A DNA stretch of 16,581 nt, taken from assembly GCF_905233635.1 (NCBI RefSeq), contig NZ_CAJODG010000070.1, positions 1 through 16,581 on the forward strand, written 5' to 3'. Under the pieces are notes generated by a model. It was not told where the DNA came from. It saw only the letters and a list, made by a program, of their open reading frames with translations, and did no database searches. Origin of the DNA: Selenomonas sp. AE3005 (GTDB lineage: Bacteria; Bacillota; Negativicutes; Selenomonadales; Selenomonadaceae). Shown one piece after another: positions 1-8,046 of the stretch (position 1 is the first letter of the stretch; every line of letters starts with the position of its first letter). Position numbers and translations under genes: made by a program.

Positions 1-1310
1 CGGAACTTGGTGTATTCCTTCTGGAAGAACAGCTGCACGCTGTCCACGGGGCCATTACGGTGCTTGGCCACGATGATTTCAGTTATATTCTTGTTCTCCG
101 TATCCTTATCATAGTAATCTTCACGATACAGGAACATAACGATATCAGCATCCTGCTCCAGTGACCCGGATTCACGCAGGTCAGAGAGCATGGGTTTCTT
201 TATCTGACGGCTTTCCACAGAACGGGAGAGCTGTGACAAGGCGATAACCGGCACGTCCAGCTCACGGGCCAGCGCTTTCAGTGAACGGGAAATCTCGGAG
301 ATTTCCTGCTGACGGTTGTCGCTGTTCTTGCTGGCCCGGCCCTGCATCAGCTGCAAGTAGTCGATGATGATGAGGTCAAGACCATGCTCTGCCTTCAGGC
401 GGCGGGCTTTGGAACGCAGTTCCATAACCGTAATACCGGCCGTATCATCGATGTAGATAGGCGCCCGGCTCATTTTATCGGCCACGCCCACCAGTTTGTT
501 CCATTCAACTTCGTCCAGCTGTCCGGTACGCAGCCGGGAGGCGTCAATACCGCCCTCGGAGCAGAGCATACGCTGCATGAGCTGCTCCTTGCTCATTTCG
601 AGGGAGAAGAAGGCCACACTGCCGCCGTGGAGCCCCACATAGCTGGCAATATTCAGGGTAAAGGCCGTCTTACCCATGGACGGACGCGCCGCCACGAGAA
701 TCAAATCCGACTTTTGCAGGCCGGCGGTCAGCTTATCCAGGTCCTTGAACCCGGAGCTGATACCCGTAAGGCCGCCCTTGGACTCATACAGAATGTTAAT
801 GCGCTCAAAGGTACGCATGACGATGTTCTTCATGGACTCAAAGGCGCCGCCGCCCTGACGGCTGGCCACGGCGAGGATTTTCTTCTCCGCCTCATCCATG
901 ATGTTTTCCACTTCATCGCTGTCCTCATAAGCCTTGCCGGCAATTTCCGTGGCTACGTTGATAAGATTTCTAAGTTCTGCCTTTTCTTTAACGATTTTGG
1001 CATGATAGCTGACATTGGCTGCCGTGCCGACAATGTTGGCCAGCTGGGTGATAAAGCCAAGGCCGCCCACCTTGTCCAGCATATCGGTCTTGCGCAGTTC
1101 CTCTGTCAGCGTGACCAGGTCCACCGCCTCGTCATTATTCTGCAGGCGCACCATGGCCTCGTAAACAATGCGGTGAATCTCCCGGTAAAAATCATCAGGA
1201 CGCAGGATTTCCTGCACCTCGATGATGGCTTCTTTTTTGATGAGCATAGCCCCCAAAACAGCCTGCTCGGCTTCGATGTTCTGGGGAGGTACCCGTTCTG
1301 GTAATGCCAT
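1..1310 (-). CDS. dnaB: Replicative DNA helicase DnaB (3' end cut by window)
   Basis: Reading the complement from the ATG at 1310 gives an uninterrupted frame of 436 codons to the window edge, beginning MALPERVPPQNIEAEQAVLG, the conserved DnaB N-terminus. Residues 1 to about 150 form the N-terminal domain that contacts primase. The RecA-like motor follows: Walker A ARPSMGKT at about 208-215 (Lys214) and Walker B IIIDYLQLM at about 314-322. The last visible residues, KEYTKFR, are typical of the extreme C-terminus, so only a few codons are missing. The protein is the hexameric helicase that unwinds DNA at the replication fork using ATP. The Shine-Dalgarno GAGGAG overlaps the stop codon of the upstream lon gene, so it is the last visible cistron of the operon and probably translationally coupled. 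No intein or frameshift is seen. The family call is certain; only the true end is unseen. Confidence 0.97.
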   Translation of the reverse strand, partial: MALPERVPPQNIEAEQAVLGAMLIKKEAIIEVQEILRPDDFYREIHRIVYEAMVRLQNNDEAVDLVTLTEELRKTDMLDKVGGLGFITQLANIVGTAANVSYHAKIVKEKAELRNLINVATEIAGKAYEDSDEVENIMDEAEKKILAVASRQGGGAFESMKNIVMRTFERINILYESKGGLTGISSGFKDLDKLTAGLQKSDLILVAARPSMGKTAFTLNIASYVGLHGGSVAFFSLEMSKEQLMQRMLCSEGGIDASRLRTGQLDEVEWNKLVGVADKMSRAPIYIDDTAGITVMELRSKARRLKAEHGLDLIIIDYLQLMQGRASKNSDNRQQEISEISRSLKALARELDVPVIALSQLSRSVESRQIKKPMLSDLRESGSLEQDADIVMFLYREDYYDKDTENKNITEIIVAKHRNGPVDSVQLFFQKEYTKF

Positions 1311-1315
1311 TTTCC

Positions 1316-3286
1316 TTACTCCTCTGGCTGGAAGATATAGTTAAACGCCTCTTCGGCCGTCGCGACGGGATGAATATCCAGGCCTAAATGTTCTTTCGGG
1401 ATATCCTTGCTGTTTTCCTGCGGAATGACCAATGTTTTAATTCCTGCCTGCTTGGCGCCGTAGGCCTTTTCAAAGACGCCGCCTACCGGACGCACCCGGC
1501 CGGCCAGGGAAATCTCCCCGGTCACCGCCACATCCTGCCGGATTTTCCGCCCGGTCACCGCACTGGTGATAACCGCCAAAATGGCCGTACCGGCACTGGG
1601 GCCGTCGATATTCCCGCCGCCAATCACATTGATGTGAACGTCGTAATCGTGCAAATCCTTGCCCGTGAGCTGCCGCATAACCGAGGCCGCGTTAAAGACG
1701 GAATCCTTGGCCATGGAACCGGCGGTTTCATTGAACCGTACCGTCCCCTTGCCCTTTTCCGCCGCCGGAAAAGCTACGGCCTCAATCTCGATGGCCGAGC
1801 CTAAAAAGCCGGCCACGCCCAGACCGAAAATATGTCCCTGCACAGCTGTATCCGCCGCCTTTTTCGTCACATAAGGCGTCAGGCGGCTGACCTGCGTCAC
1901 CTCGTAGATATCAGCCTTGCTGATTTCCACAACAGGGCCATTTTCCTTGCCCAGGTCCTCGACTTTGAATTCGTCGCCTGCACCGCAGCGGTCGAGCGCC
2001 AGGCTGTAGGCGTCAGCTAAAATATTGATCGCCTTGCGCCCTTCAATGGTGTACTCACTGATAAGCTCCGCCACTTCATCACTGACCGTCACCTGCAGCT
2101 TGGCGGCTGCATTGCGGACTATCTGCTGTATATGCTTGGGCGTCAGCGGTTCAAAGTAGATTTCCGCGCAGCGTGAGCGCAGGGCCGGATTGATATGCCC
2201 GGCGTCCCGGGTGGTTGCCCCAATCAGCACGAAATCTGCCGGAGCACCTTCCTCAAACAGCTTTTTGATATAGGGCGGCACCTTCTTATCCGTCGGGTCA
2301 TAATAGGCCGACTCAAAATAGGCGCGCTTATCTTCCAGCACCTTAAGCAGCTTATTTTGCAGCATTTCGTCCATTTCCCCGATTTCATCGATGAACAAAA
2401 TGCCGCCGTGGGCATCAGTGACCAGCCCCGGCTTGGGTTCGGGAATACCGCTGTCCGCCAAGGTCTTTTGCGCGCCCTGATAAATAGGATCATGGACGGA
2501 ACCGAGCAGGGGATTGGTAATATCCCGTGGGTCCCAGCGCAAGGTTGTACCATCTGTTTCTACAAACGGCGCTTCCTCGCCAAACGGAGATACCGCCTTT
2601 TTCTTGGCCGCCTCCAGCACCAGTCTGGCAGCTGTGGTCTTGCCCACACCCGGCGGCCCGTACAAAAGCAAGTGCTGCGGATAAGGCGAGCTGAGCTTGG
2701 CCATCAGGGACTTGACTGCCCGTTCCTGCCCCACGATTTCCGAAAAATCCTGCGGCCGCAGCAGTTCCATAATGGACTGGGTGAGCTTAATGCTTTCCAG
2801 TTTCTCCAGCTTGGCCATTTTTTCCTTATCCTGCGGACTTTCATTGCCGCCTGTTTCATCTTTCATAACCTGCTGACGTATGTCATTGACGTAGTCCGCA
2901 TGGTCTTTTTCCATTTTTTCATTGACCTTTTTTTCAATGCTGTCCTCCACATTCCGCCGGGCGACGATATCGGCCACCCGTTCTGACAGGGCCTCCAGTA
3001 TGGAAGGCAGCTGCTCTTCCTTGGGGGCAGGAGCAATCAGCGGGTCCTCCCCCAAAATGCGCTGCAGGGCCAGCACGCGCTCACAGCGGTTTTCCGACCG
3101 CATCAGGGACAGCGCTTTCATCTTGCCGGCCTTAATGACCAGCTTTTCCGTCCCCATCACATCTACCAGAATCGCGTACAGGGCGTCTATCTGCCTGTCG
3201 AGCGGCTGGTCATGTGAAACAGGAGCAGGCAATGCCTGCTCCTGCTTTTTCGTAAAAAATTTGCGAATAAAGTCTAGTAGATTCAT
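1316..3286 (-). CDS. lonC: ATP-dependent Lon-family protease, LonC type
   Basis: This 656-residue protein lacks the LonA substrate-binding N-domain. Instead it has about 175 residues of charged, partly coiled-coil sequence. An AAA+ module follows: Walker A GPPGVGKT at 210-217, Walker B ILFIDE at 296-301 and arginine-finger candidates at Arg370/Arg372. The C-terminal Lon protease domain has catalytic Ser564 in DGPSAG and Lys607 in GVFEKAYG, 43 residues apart as in E. coli Lon. It should degrade misfolded or regulatory proteins in the cytosol using ATP. The architecture fits the Lon family described as spore-associated LonC, although the family also occurs in non-sporulating Negativicutes. The start ATG follows the rplI stop by one base (TGATATG), with a weak purine-rich stretch inside rplI, suggesting coupling. 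The stop is 5 bases from the dnaB start. Protease function is well supported; the LonC subfamily name comes from recall of architecture. Confidence 0.88.
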   Translation of the reverse strand: MNLLDFIRKFFTKKQEQALPAPVSHDQPLDRQIDALYAILVDVMGTEKLVIKAGKMKALSLMRSENRCERVLALQRILGEDPLIAPAPKEEQLPSILEALSERVADIVARRNVEDSIEKKVNEKMEKDHADYVNDIRQQVMKDETGGNESPQDKEKMAKLEKLESIKLTQSIMELLRPQDFSEIVGQERAVKSLMAKLSSPYPQHLLLYGPPGVGKTTAARLVLEAAKKKAVSPFGEEAPFVETDGTTLRWDPRDITNPLLGSVHDPIYQGAQKTLADSGIPEPKPGLVTDAHGGILFIDEIGEMDEMLQNKLLKVLEDKRAYFESAYYDPTDKKVPPYIKKLFEEGAPADFVLIGATTRDAGHINPALRSRCAEIYFEPLTPKHIQQIVRNAAAKLQVTVSDEVAELISEYTIEGRKAINILADAYSLALDRCGAGDEFKVEDLGKENGPVVEISKADIYEVTQVSRLTPYVTKKAADTAVQGHIFGLGVAGFLGSAIEIEAVAFPAAEKGKGTVRFNETAGSMAKDSVFNAASVMRQLTGKDLHDYDVHINVIGGGNIDGPSAGTAILAVITSAVTGRKIRQDVAVTGEISLAGRVRPVGGVFEKAYGAKQAGIKTLVIPQENSKDIPKEHLGLDIHPVATAEEAFNYIFQPEE

Positions 3287-3287
3287 A

Positions 3288-3731
3288 TCAGCCTGCCACT
3301 ACATTAACCTTGATTTTGCTCGTTATAGACGGATGAACCTTGATAACCGCCTCATAGGTGCCGGTGCCGGTTACATCGCCCTGAATGGTGATTTTGCGGC
3401 GGTCAATATCGATATTCTCTTTTTTCAGTGCGTCTGCCACATCCTTGCCCGTTACCGAACCAAAGAGCTTGCCGTTCTCACCGATTTTCACCGGAATGGT
3501 TACGGAAACCTTTTCGAGCTGGGCAGCCATCAGCTTGGCCTCGTCCGTGGCCATCGCCTCTTTACGGGCCTTGGAACCGGCCTGCGCCTTGGCTACGTTC
3601 ATATTTTCGGCTGTAGCCAGTACAGCGGCCTTGCGCGGCAGGAGGAAGTTACGGCCGTAGCCTTCGGAAACCTCTACGATTTCGCCCTTCTTGCCCAATT
3701 TTTTAACGTCCTGTTGCAGAATTACTTTCAT
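3288..3731 (-). CDS. rplI: 50S ribosomal protein L9
   Basis: The 147-residue product begins MKVILQQDVKKLGKKGEI and continues with EVSEGYGRNFLLPR, the L9 N-domain signature that binds 23S rRNA. A charged linker helix at about 45-75 leads to the C-domain with GENGKLFGSVT. L9 sits at the base of the L1 stalk and affects reading-frame maintenance. An upstream in-frame ATG would add ten residues, but the start at 3731 is chosen because it matches the universal L9 N-terminus and is preceded by GAGGAG at a suitable distance. This start lies 29 bases inside the 3' end of the gdpP frame, so the two genes overlap. Length and motifs are normal. Confidence 0.97.
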   Translation of the reverse strand: MKVILQQDVKKLGKKGEIVEVSEGYGRNFLLPRKAAVLATAENMNVAKAQAGSKARKEAMATDEAKLMAAQLEKVSVTIPVKIGENGKLFGSVTGKDVADALKKENIDIDRRKITIQGDVTGTGTYEAVIKVHPSITSKIKVNVVAG

Positions 3732-5712
3732 CTTTATCATTCTCCTCAATATATTTTTCACTAACTTCTATGACTTTAGCCTTGATTTCCGCCAGATTAC
3801 CGCCCTTTATCTGCGCCCCGGCCACATTCTGATGGCCGCCGCCGCCAAATGATTCCATGATGACCTGCACGTTCAGCTCACCGGTAGAACGGGCACTTAA
3901 CCCCACGGTATCTTCCGTCAGCTGGAAAATCAAAATGCTCATGCGGACATTTTCAATGCGCAGCAGGGAATCCGCCGCCTGCGCCGCAATCACCTGAATG
4001 TTGTTCATGCGCTCCGGAATCGTCGCGATAATCAGGCCGCCCGGGTACAACTCTGCCCGGGACTTCGTGCGCGCCAGGGCCACGGTCGTATCGTAGTCAG
4101 AACGGAACAGGTGACGTACCATAACCGGGTCAGCACCGCTGCGCCGCAGGAAAGCCGCTGCATCAAAGGTACGCACACCGGTCTGCACCGCAAAGTTTTT
4201 CGTATCGACCACGATACCGGAATAGAGCGCCGTAGCGTCCAAACGTCCTAACCGTATATCATCACCGAAGTACATCAAAAGCTCCGTAATCAGCTCACTG
4301 GTTGAGCTGGCCGCCGGTTCTATGTACACCAGCAGGGGGCTCTTGATAAAGTTTTCACTGCGGCGATGATGGTCGATAACCACCACCTGGTGAACACGGT
4401 CAAGCAATGTGGGGTCCGCCACCAGATGAGGAATATGCGTATCCACCACGATGAGTACAGGGTTCAGCGCCGTGGAGTTTTTGATATCCTCCGCATGCAC
4501 AAAAACATCTGCGTACTCTTCCTTTTCCTTTAACAATTCCAGGAATTTATCAATGCCATCGTTCATATCCGACAACACAATATGATAAGGCTTTTCCAGC
4601 TGCCGGGCCATTTTGGCCACACCCATGGCTGCCCCAAAGCAGTCAAAATCCTCATTATGATGGCCTATGATGTAGATTTCATCGGCACCTTCCATGATTT
4701 CCCGGATAGCATGCGCCACCACACGGGCCTTGACACGGGTATGTTTTTCCACGGCCTTGGCCCGGCCGCCAAAGAACTGCATCTTGCCATTCATCATCAC
4801 GGCCACCTGGTCACCGCCGCGGCCCAGTGCCAGGTCAAGACCGGCCTGTGCCTGTGCGCCGAGTTCCGCCATCGTCTGGTTCTCAGCCACCGCGATACCC
4901 ATGGACAATGTAACCGGCAGGCGGTTGGTACTTTGCAGCTGCCGCGCCTTGTCCAGAACATCAAACTTTTCATTCAGCGCCTGGTCGAGGCCCTCACGCG
5001 TCAGAATTACCACATACAGGTCCTCTGACACCCGGCGCATAAAGCCGCCCAGATTTTTCATCCACTTGTCAATGGTCTGATTGACCGCCAGCAGCAACGA
5101 GGTACGTTCGGCCTCCGTCTGCCCCTGCATGACTTCATCATAGTTGTCAATCTGGATATAAACCAGCACCGTCCGGCTCTGCTGATAAGTGTTTTTCAGC
5201 TGCTCATGACTGGTAACATCCTGAATATACAACGTCATCAGCGGTTCCTGCCGCGGTGCCATCTTCACCGGATGGTAATATACATGATAGTATTTGTCCT
5301 CATGGGCAAAAACATACTCGCCCTCCTGTCCCCAGACAGGCGCGACAATTACCCCCGGCCAGACATCCTTTATGTCCGTATCCTGCTCGGGCTTTTCCGG
5401 CAAATAGGCCGTTATTCTGTCATTACACCACTGAATCCGCCCGTCCTCGTTGACAATAACGATGGCCTGCGGCAGTTCATCCACGGCATAATTGAGCATT
5501 TCATTGATATTGCGCACCACATTACGGCAATAACGCTCAAAGCGCCGCGCTCTGTCCGTACAGCGTTCCCGGGCAAAAGACGCCAGGGCCAGCCATACCA
5601 CAGCCGCGATGGCCGCAATGTAAAAATTATAGTAAGACAGTACACCGATAAGCACCAGCATAATGAGCAGATGTATTGTCAAATCTATCCATGCCGATAA
5701 ATTGCGTGGCAT
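3703..5712 (-). CDS. gdpP: GdpP-type cyclic-di-AMP phosphodiesterase (DHH/DHHA1)
   Basis: The 669-residue protein matches the GdpP/YybT layout and usual length. Two transmembrane helices lie at about 11-46 and a PAS-like sensor at about 75-170. A degenerate GGDEF domain at about 180-310 lacks an intact GGDEF motif. The DHH phosphoesterase core carries GHHNEDFD at 350-357 (His351, Asp355, Asp357), VDTHIP at 423-428 and the DHH triplet at 447-449, and DHHA1 ends with SFGGGGHQNVAG at 621-631. The family hydrolyses c-di-AMP to pApA at the inner face of the membrane and so influences potassium, cell-wall and stress control. The start follows yybS by ten bases, with a GAGGTGG ribosome site overlapping the yybS stop; the 3' end overlaps rplI. 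Metal-ligand spacing H-x3-D-x-D is retained although the usual Pro of this motif is Glu354. Substrate is inferred from the family. Confidence 0.92.
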   Translation of the reverse strand: MPRNLSAWIDLTIHLLIMLVLIGVLSYYNFYIAAIAAVVWLALASFARERCTDRARRFERYCRNVVRNINEMLNYAVDELPQAIVIVNEDGRIQWCNDRITAYLPEKPEQDTDIKDVWPGVIVAPVWGQEGEYVFAHEDKYYHVYYHPVKMAPRQEPLMTLYIQDVTSHEQLKNTYQQSRTVLVYIQIDNYDEVMQGQTEAERTSLLLAVNQTIDKWMKNLGGFMRRVSEDLYVVILTREGLDQALNEKFDVLDKARQLQSTNRLPVTLSMGIAVAENQTMAELGAQAQAGLDLALGRGGDQVAVMMNGKMQFFGGRAKAVEKHTRVKARVVAHAIREIMEGADEIYIIGHHNEDFDCFGAAMGVAKMARQLEKPYHIVLSDMNDGIDKFLELLKEKEEYADVFVHAEDIKNSTALNPVLIVVDTHIPHLVADPTLLDRVHQVVVIDHHRRSENFIKSPLLVYIEPAASSTSELITELLMYFGDDIRLGRLDATALYSGIVVDTKNFAVQTGVRTFDAAAFLRRSGADPVMVRHLFRSDYDTTVALARTKSRAELYPGGLIIATIPERMNNIQVIAAQAADSLLRIENVRMSILIFQLTEDTVGLSARSTGELNVQVIMESFGGGGHQNVAGAQIKGGNLAEIKAKVIEVSEKYIEENDKDESNSATGR

Positions 5713-5722
5713 TTAGTCCACC

Positions 5723-6685
5723 TCATTTCTTCCCCCGCGCAGAAAAACGCCGCCGATAGTCAAACAACATATCGATAAGTCCGGTCATGGCCGTAACCTG
5801 CGCCAAAAACGGAGTCATAATTACGAACACATAAACGACAATCCGCAAGGGAATAATCACTTTATAATGCCGCAGCAGGCAGTGTATCAGCACCAGACCT
5901 TGCAGCAGGCCGGCTAAAATCGCCAGTACATTGGCATTCAGGGATATTTCGTACAGCAGGGTAATCTGCCTTGTACCGCCCCAGTACAGCCCCACCAGGG
6001 CGAAACCGAACAGGTACAAAAACGCCTGTGGCAGACGCCACTCAGCAAACGGGGGAAACTGGGGAACATCATGTCCCAGCCGCCGTAAAACCCGGCTGCC
6101 CGTACTGTACGCCACCGCCGCATACAACAGCCCCGTCAGGATAAATACCAAGGGGAACAGATAGGTAAGCATCTTGATTCCTTCCTGAATATCCGCTTTG
6201 GTCTTGGCCAGTTGTTCTTCATCCAGCCCCATATCCGCGTAAAGCTGCAGCGAGGTGTCAAAGGACGACTGCAGCATATCCACCTGCGCCGTCAAAGGAT
6301 TGATATTGGTCACTGCCAGTAACAGCAGCACGGCCATTACCTGCCCTGCTATCGCAGCTGCCAGCGTTGCCCCAAAAGCTGCCACACCGGAAACACCCCG
6401 GCGGAAAGCCAGCCCCAGAATAATACCGGCCGGGCCAAAGGCCAGTATCAGCCGCAAAGCCAGCAACGGTTCAACCAGTATCCCCACCAGCAAACCAGCC
6501 ACTGCCGCCGCCATCACGCCATAACGCAGGCCATGCCGGACGACCAGCACCACCAGTGGCAAAGGCCACAACAGCACTACCAGGAACCCTACCACCGGCA
6601 GGTAAATCGCCGCCAGCGCCAGTACCACCGACAACGCCGTCAGCAGCCCACTCTCCGTCAAGGGAGTGATTCTATGTTGATTCAT
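5723..6685 (-). CDS. yybS: YybS-family (DUF2232) multipass membrane protein
   Basis: This 320-residue, very hydrophobic protein has about eight membrane segments. Examples are residues 14-50, 55-90, 100-126, 172-192, 220-236, 250-270 and 277-300. A polar stretch at about 130-170 (QVDMLQSSFDTSLQLY) separates the halves and a basic tail (RRRFSARGKK) closes it. Its position directly upstream of gdpP and rplI is the conserved yybS-yybT-rplI arrangement of Firmicutes. The molecular function of the family is not established; some distant similarity to S-component-like transport proteins has been suggested for DUF2232. The start ATG at 6685 has AAAGG about ten bases upstream, and the operon promoter lies just before it. 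It is the first gene of the operon. Identification rests on hydropathy and synteny as well as recalled family resemblance. Confidence 0.85.
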   Translation of the reverse strand: MNQHRITPLTESGLLTALSVVLALAAIYLPVVGFLVVLLWPLPLVVLVVRHGLRYGVMAAAVAGLLVGILVEPLLALRLILAFGPAGIILGLAFRRGVSGVAAFGATLAAAIAGQVMAVLLLLAVTNINPLTAQVDMLQSSFDTSLQLYADMGLDEEQLAKTKADIQEGIKMLTYLFPLVFILTGLLYAAVAYSTGSRVLRRLGHDVPQFPPFAEWRLPQAFLYLFGFALVGLYWGGTRQITLLYEISLNANVLAILAGLLQGLVLIHCLLRHYKVIIPLRIVVYVFVIMTPFLAQVTAMTGLIDMLFDYRRRFSARGKK

Positions 6686-6718
6686 ATCGTCATTCCTTTC
6701 TAAAAGAAACCACCCCTT

Positions 6719-6747
6719 ATTATAGCAGAAAAGCTATACCCTGTCTT
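6719..6747 (-). promoter_or_regulatory. Promoter of the yybS-gdpP-rplI-lonC-dnaB operon
   Basis: On the minus strand, AAGACA (6747-6742) and TATAAT (6724-6719) are separated by exactly 17 bases. The -10 is extended (TGC before TATAAT). It lies 34 bases before the yybS start. A small inverted repeat TATAGC/GCTATA (6721-6738) falls between and over the boxes and might be an operator, but it could be chance. Confidence 0.7.
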
Positions 6748-6802
6748 GCAAGCAGGTACTAAACCACTAAAGAGCGTAATAAACATTAACAACCAAAATG
6801 TT

Positions 6803-6818
6803 AGTACTTTTTTAGTAC
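6803..6818 (+). repeat. Left 16-bp direct repeat flanking the integrase gene
   Basis: AGTACTTTTTTAGTAC matches the copy at 7893-7908 at 14 of 16 positions. Each copy contains two TAGTAC-type hexamers 11 bp apart, about one helical turn. A further inverted octamer GTACTAAA lies at 6756-6763. This is likely a binding or attachment sequence for the recombinase encoded just downstream. Because it sits between the probable int promoter region and its ribosome site, it could also allow autoregulation. Confidence 0.6.
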
Positions 6819-6848
6819 TGTGCAGGACATACGAAAGGAGTGTCTACT

Positions 6849-7889
6849 ATGCCCGCATACAAAAACAAAAAACGTCACACCTGGTACTGTTCCTTTTACT
6901 TCACCGATTGGCAGGGCCGCCGCAAAAAGAAAAAGAAGGAAGGCTTCCCCACCAAACGCAGCGCTCTGGACTGGGAGCGGAAATTTCTGGAACTCTACTC
7001 CGGCAGCCCCGACATCCGCTTTGCCACACTTGTTGCAGCATACAAAAAACATCATCAAGATAACACTCGTATTGTCACCCACTACACCAAAACCAGTATG
7101 ATTACCAATCATATCCTCCCCTACTTCTCAAGTTTCCCCATCTCCCAAATTAGCAAGCATCAAATTCTTGCCTGGAAAAAAATGCTGACTGACAAGAATT
7201 TTCAGCCACTGTATATAAGACAGATTTACTGCCAGCTAAAAAGTATTTTTTCCTTCGCCATGGAACACTATCAGCTGCCTGCCAACCCCTGCGCCCAACG
7301 CGAACATTTCGGCAGACCTCGGAAACGAATCAACTATTGGACCATTAACGAATTTCGTCAATTTGTTATGACACTGACCAAGCCGCACCACATAATGGCC
7401 TTCTATATGCTATTCTGGACAGGCATGCGTTCCGGCGAACTACTGGCCCTTACCTGGGCGGATATTGATTTCACCTGCAACTCCATATCCATCAACAAAT
7501 CCTTTACCCGGCTGCACCTTCAGGATATCCTGACTTCAGGCAAGACCAACTCCAGTCAGCGAATAGTTATTATGCCGGCTTTTTTGGCTGATATGCTTAA
7601 AGACTATCAAAAGCTCTTACCAACACCTCAAGGCCGTATATTCCCCTTCACCAGAAACATGCTCCATTTCACCCTGAAAAAAGGCATCAAAAAGGCGAAA
7701 TTAAAAGAAATCCGCCTGCACGACCTGCGCCATTCCCACGCCAGCCTGCTCATAAACGCTGGTTTTCGCCCTATAGATGTAGCAGACAGACTTGGACACT
7801 CCAATCCGGGGATAACATTATCCATATACAGCCATTTTTACGACAGCAAACGCACCTCATTAGCAGAAAAACTAAACAACATTTACTAA
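6849..7889 (+). CDS. Tyrosine recombinase / integrase (solitary)
   Basis: The 346-residue protein has the full layout of phage/ICE integrases. An N-terminal basic arm-binding domain, AP2-like, spans about 1-45 (KRHTWYCSFYFTDWQGRRKK). A SAM-like core-binding domain spans about 55-145 and the catalytic domain about 165-340. Catalytic residues are visible: Arg194 (TGMRSGE), Lys232 (GKTNSSQR), His291 and Arg294 (HDLRHSH), His317 (LGHSNPG) and the nucleophile Tyr327 (SIYSHF). All are present, so the enzyme is probably active. The ATG at 6849 is preferred over GTG at 6840 because AAAGGAG at 6834-6840 is eight bases upstream. The gene diverges from the housekeeping operon and is flanked by 16-bp direct repeats. 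No excisionase, relaxase or phage gene is nearby. Its base composition looks more AT-rich than the adjacent operon, consistent with acquisition. Confidence 0.93.
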   Translation: MPAYKNKKRHTWYCSFYFTDWQGRRKKKKKEGFPTKRSALDWERKFLELYSGSPDIRFATLVAAYKKHHQDNTRIVTHYTKTSMITNHILPYFSSFPISQISKHQILAWKKMLTDKNFQPLYIRQIYCQLKSIFSFAMEHYQLPANPCAQREHFGRPRKRINYWTINEFRQFVMTLTKPHHIMAFYMLFWTGMRSGELLALTWADIDFTCNSISINKSFTRLHLQDILTSGKTNSSQRIVIMPAFLADMLKDYQKLLPTPQGRIFPFTRNMLHFTLKKGIKKAKLKEIRLHDLRHSHASLLINAGFRPIDVADRLGHSNPGITLSIYSHFYDSKRTSLAEKLNNIY

Positions 7890-7907
7890 AATAGTACGAT
7901 TTTAGTA
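7884..7907. repeat. 9-bp inverted repeat with 6-bp spacer (possible recombination core)
   Basis: TACTAAAAT (7884-7892) and ATTTTAGTA (7899-7907) are perfect inverted copies around the 6-base spacer AGTACG. The left arm includes the last bases and stop codon of the integrase gene. Paired inverted arms around a 6-8 bp overlap are the standard layout of tyrosine-recombinase core sites; this role is inferred. Confidence 0.55.
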
Positions 7908-7908
7908 C
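7893..7908 (+). repeat. Right 16-bp direct repeat flanking the integrase gene
   Basis: AGTACGATTTTAGTAC begins three bases after the integrase stop codon and matches the left copy at 6803-6818 except for the two bases after the first AGTAC. It keeps the same 11-bp spacing of the two hexamers. With the left copy it encloses a segment of about 1.1 kb that carries only the recombinase gene. Confidence 0.6.
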
Positions 7909-7994
7909 GCTCCCACCAGCCATTCCCTCACCCAATCCTATTTTTTGATAGACTTTACAAAATTTACTTATTTGCAAGGAGTAAAGTTCATTGG

Positions 7995-8016
7995 CGCAAA
8001 ATAATATTATTTTGCG
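7995..8016. promoter_or_regulatory. Perfect 22-bp palindrome upstream of the giant gene
   Basis: The sequence CGCAAAATAAT is followed directly by its exact reverse complement ATTATTTTGCG, with no loop. It lies 31 bases before the start of the giant surface-type gene and just before its ribosome site. A loopless perfect palindrome suits a dimeric regulator's operator better than an RNA hairpin. No convincing -35/-10 pair could be fixed nearby, so the promoter position relative to it is unknown. Confidence 0.5.
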
Positions 8017-8046
8017 TCTGGGGATTTTCAAAGGAGGATTTTGGAT

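Noticed and set aside
384..1304. Long plus-strand open frame of 306 codons
   Set aside because: It lies entirely antisense to the clear dnaB gene, has no ribosome site and no family resemblance; it reflects third-position GC bias.
3732..3761. Ten-residue upstream extension of rplI
   Set aside because: L9 proteins begin MKVILxxDV, and the GAGGAG ribosome site fits the ATG at 3731.
7945..7973. TTGATA / TTATTT promoter for the giant gene
   Set aside because: The -10 matches consensus at only three positions and other placements are no better, so no promoter is claimed.
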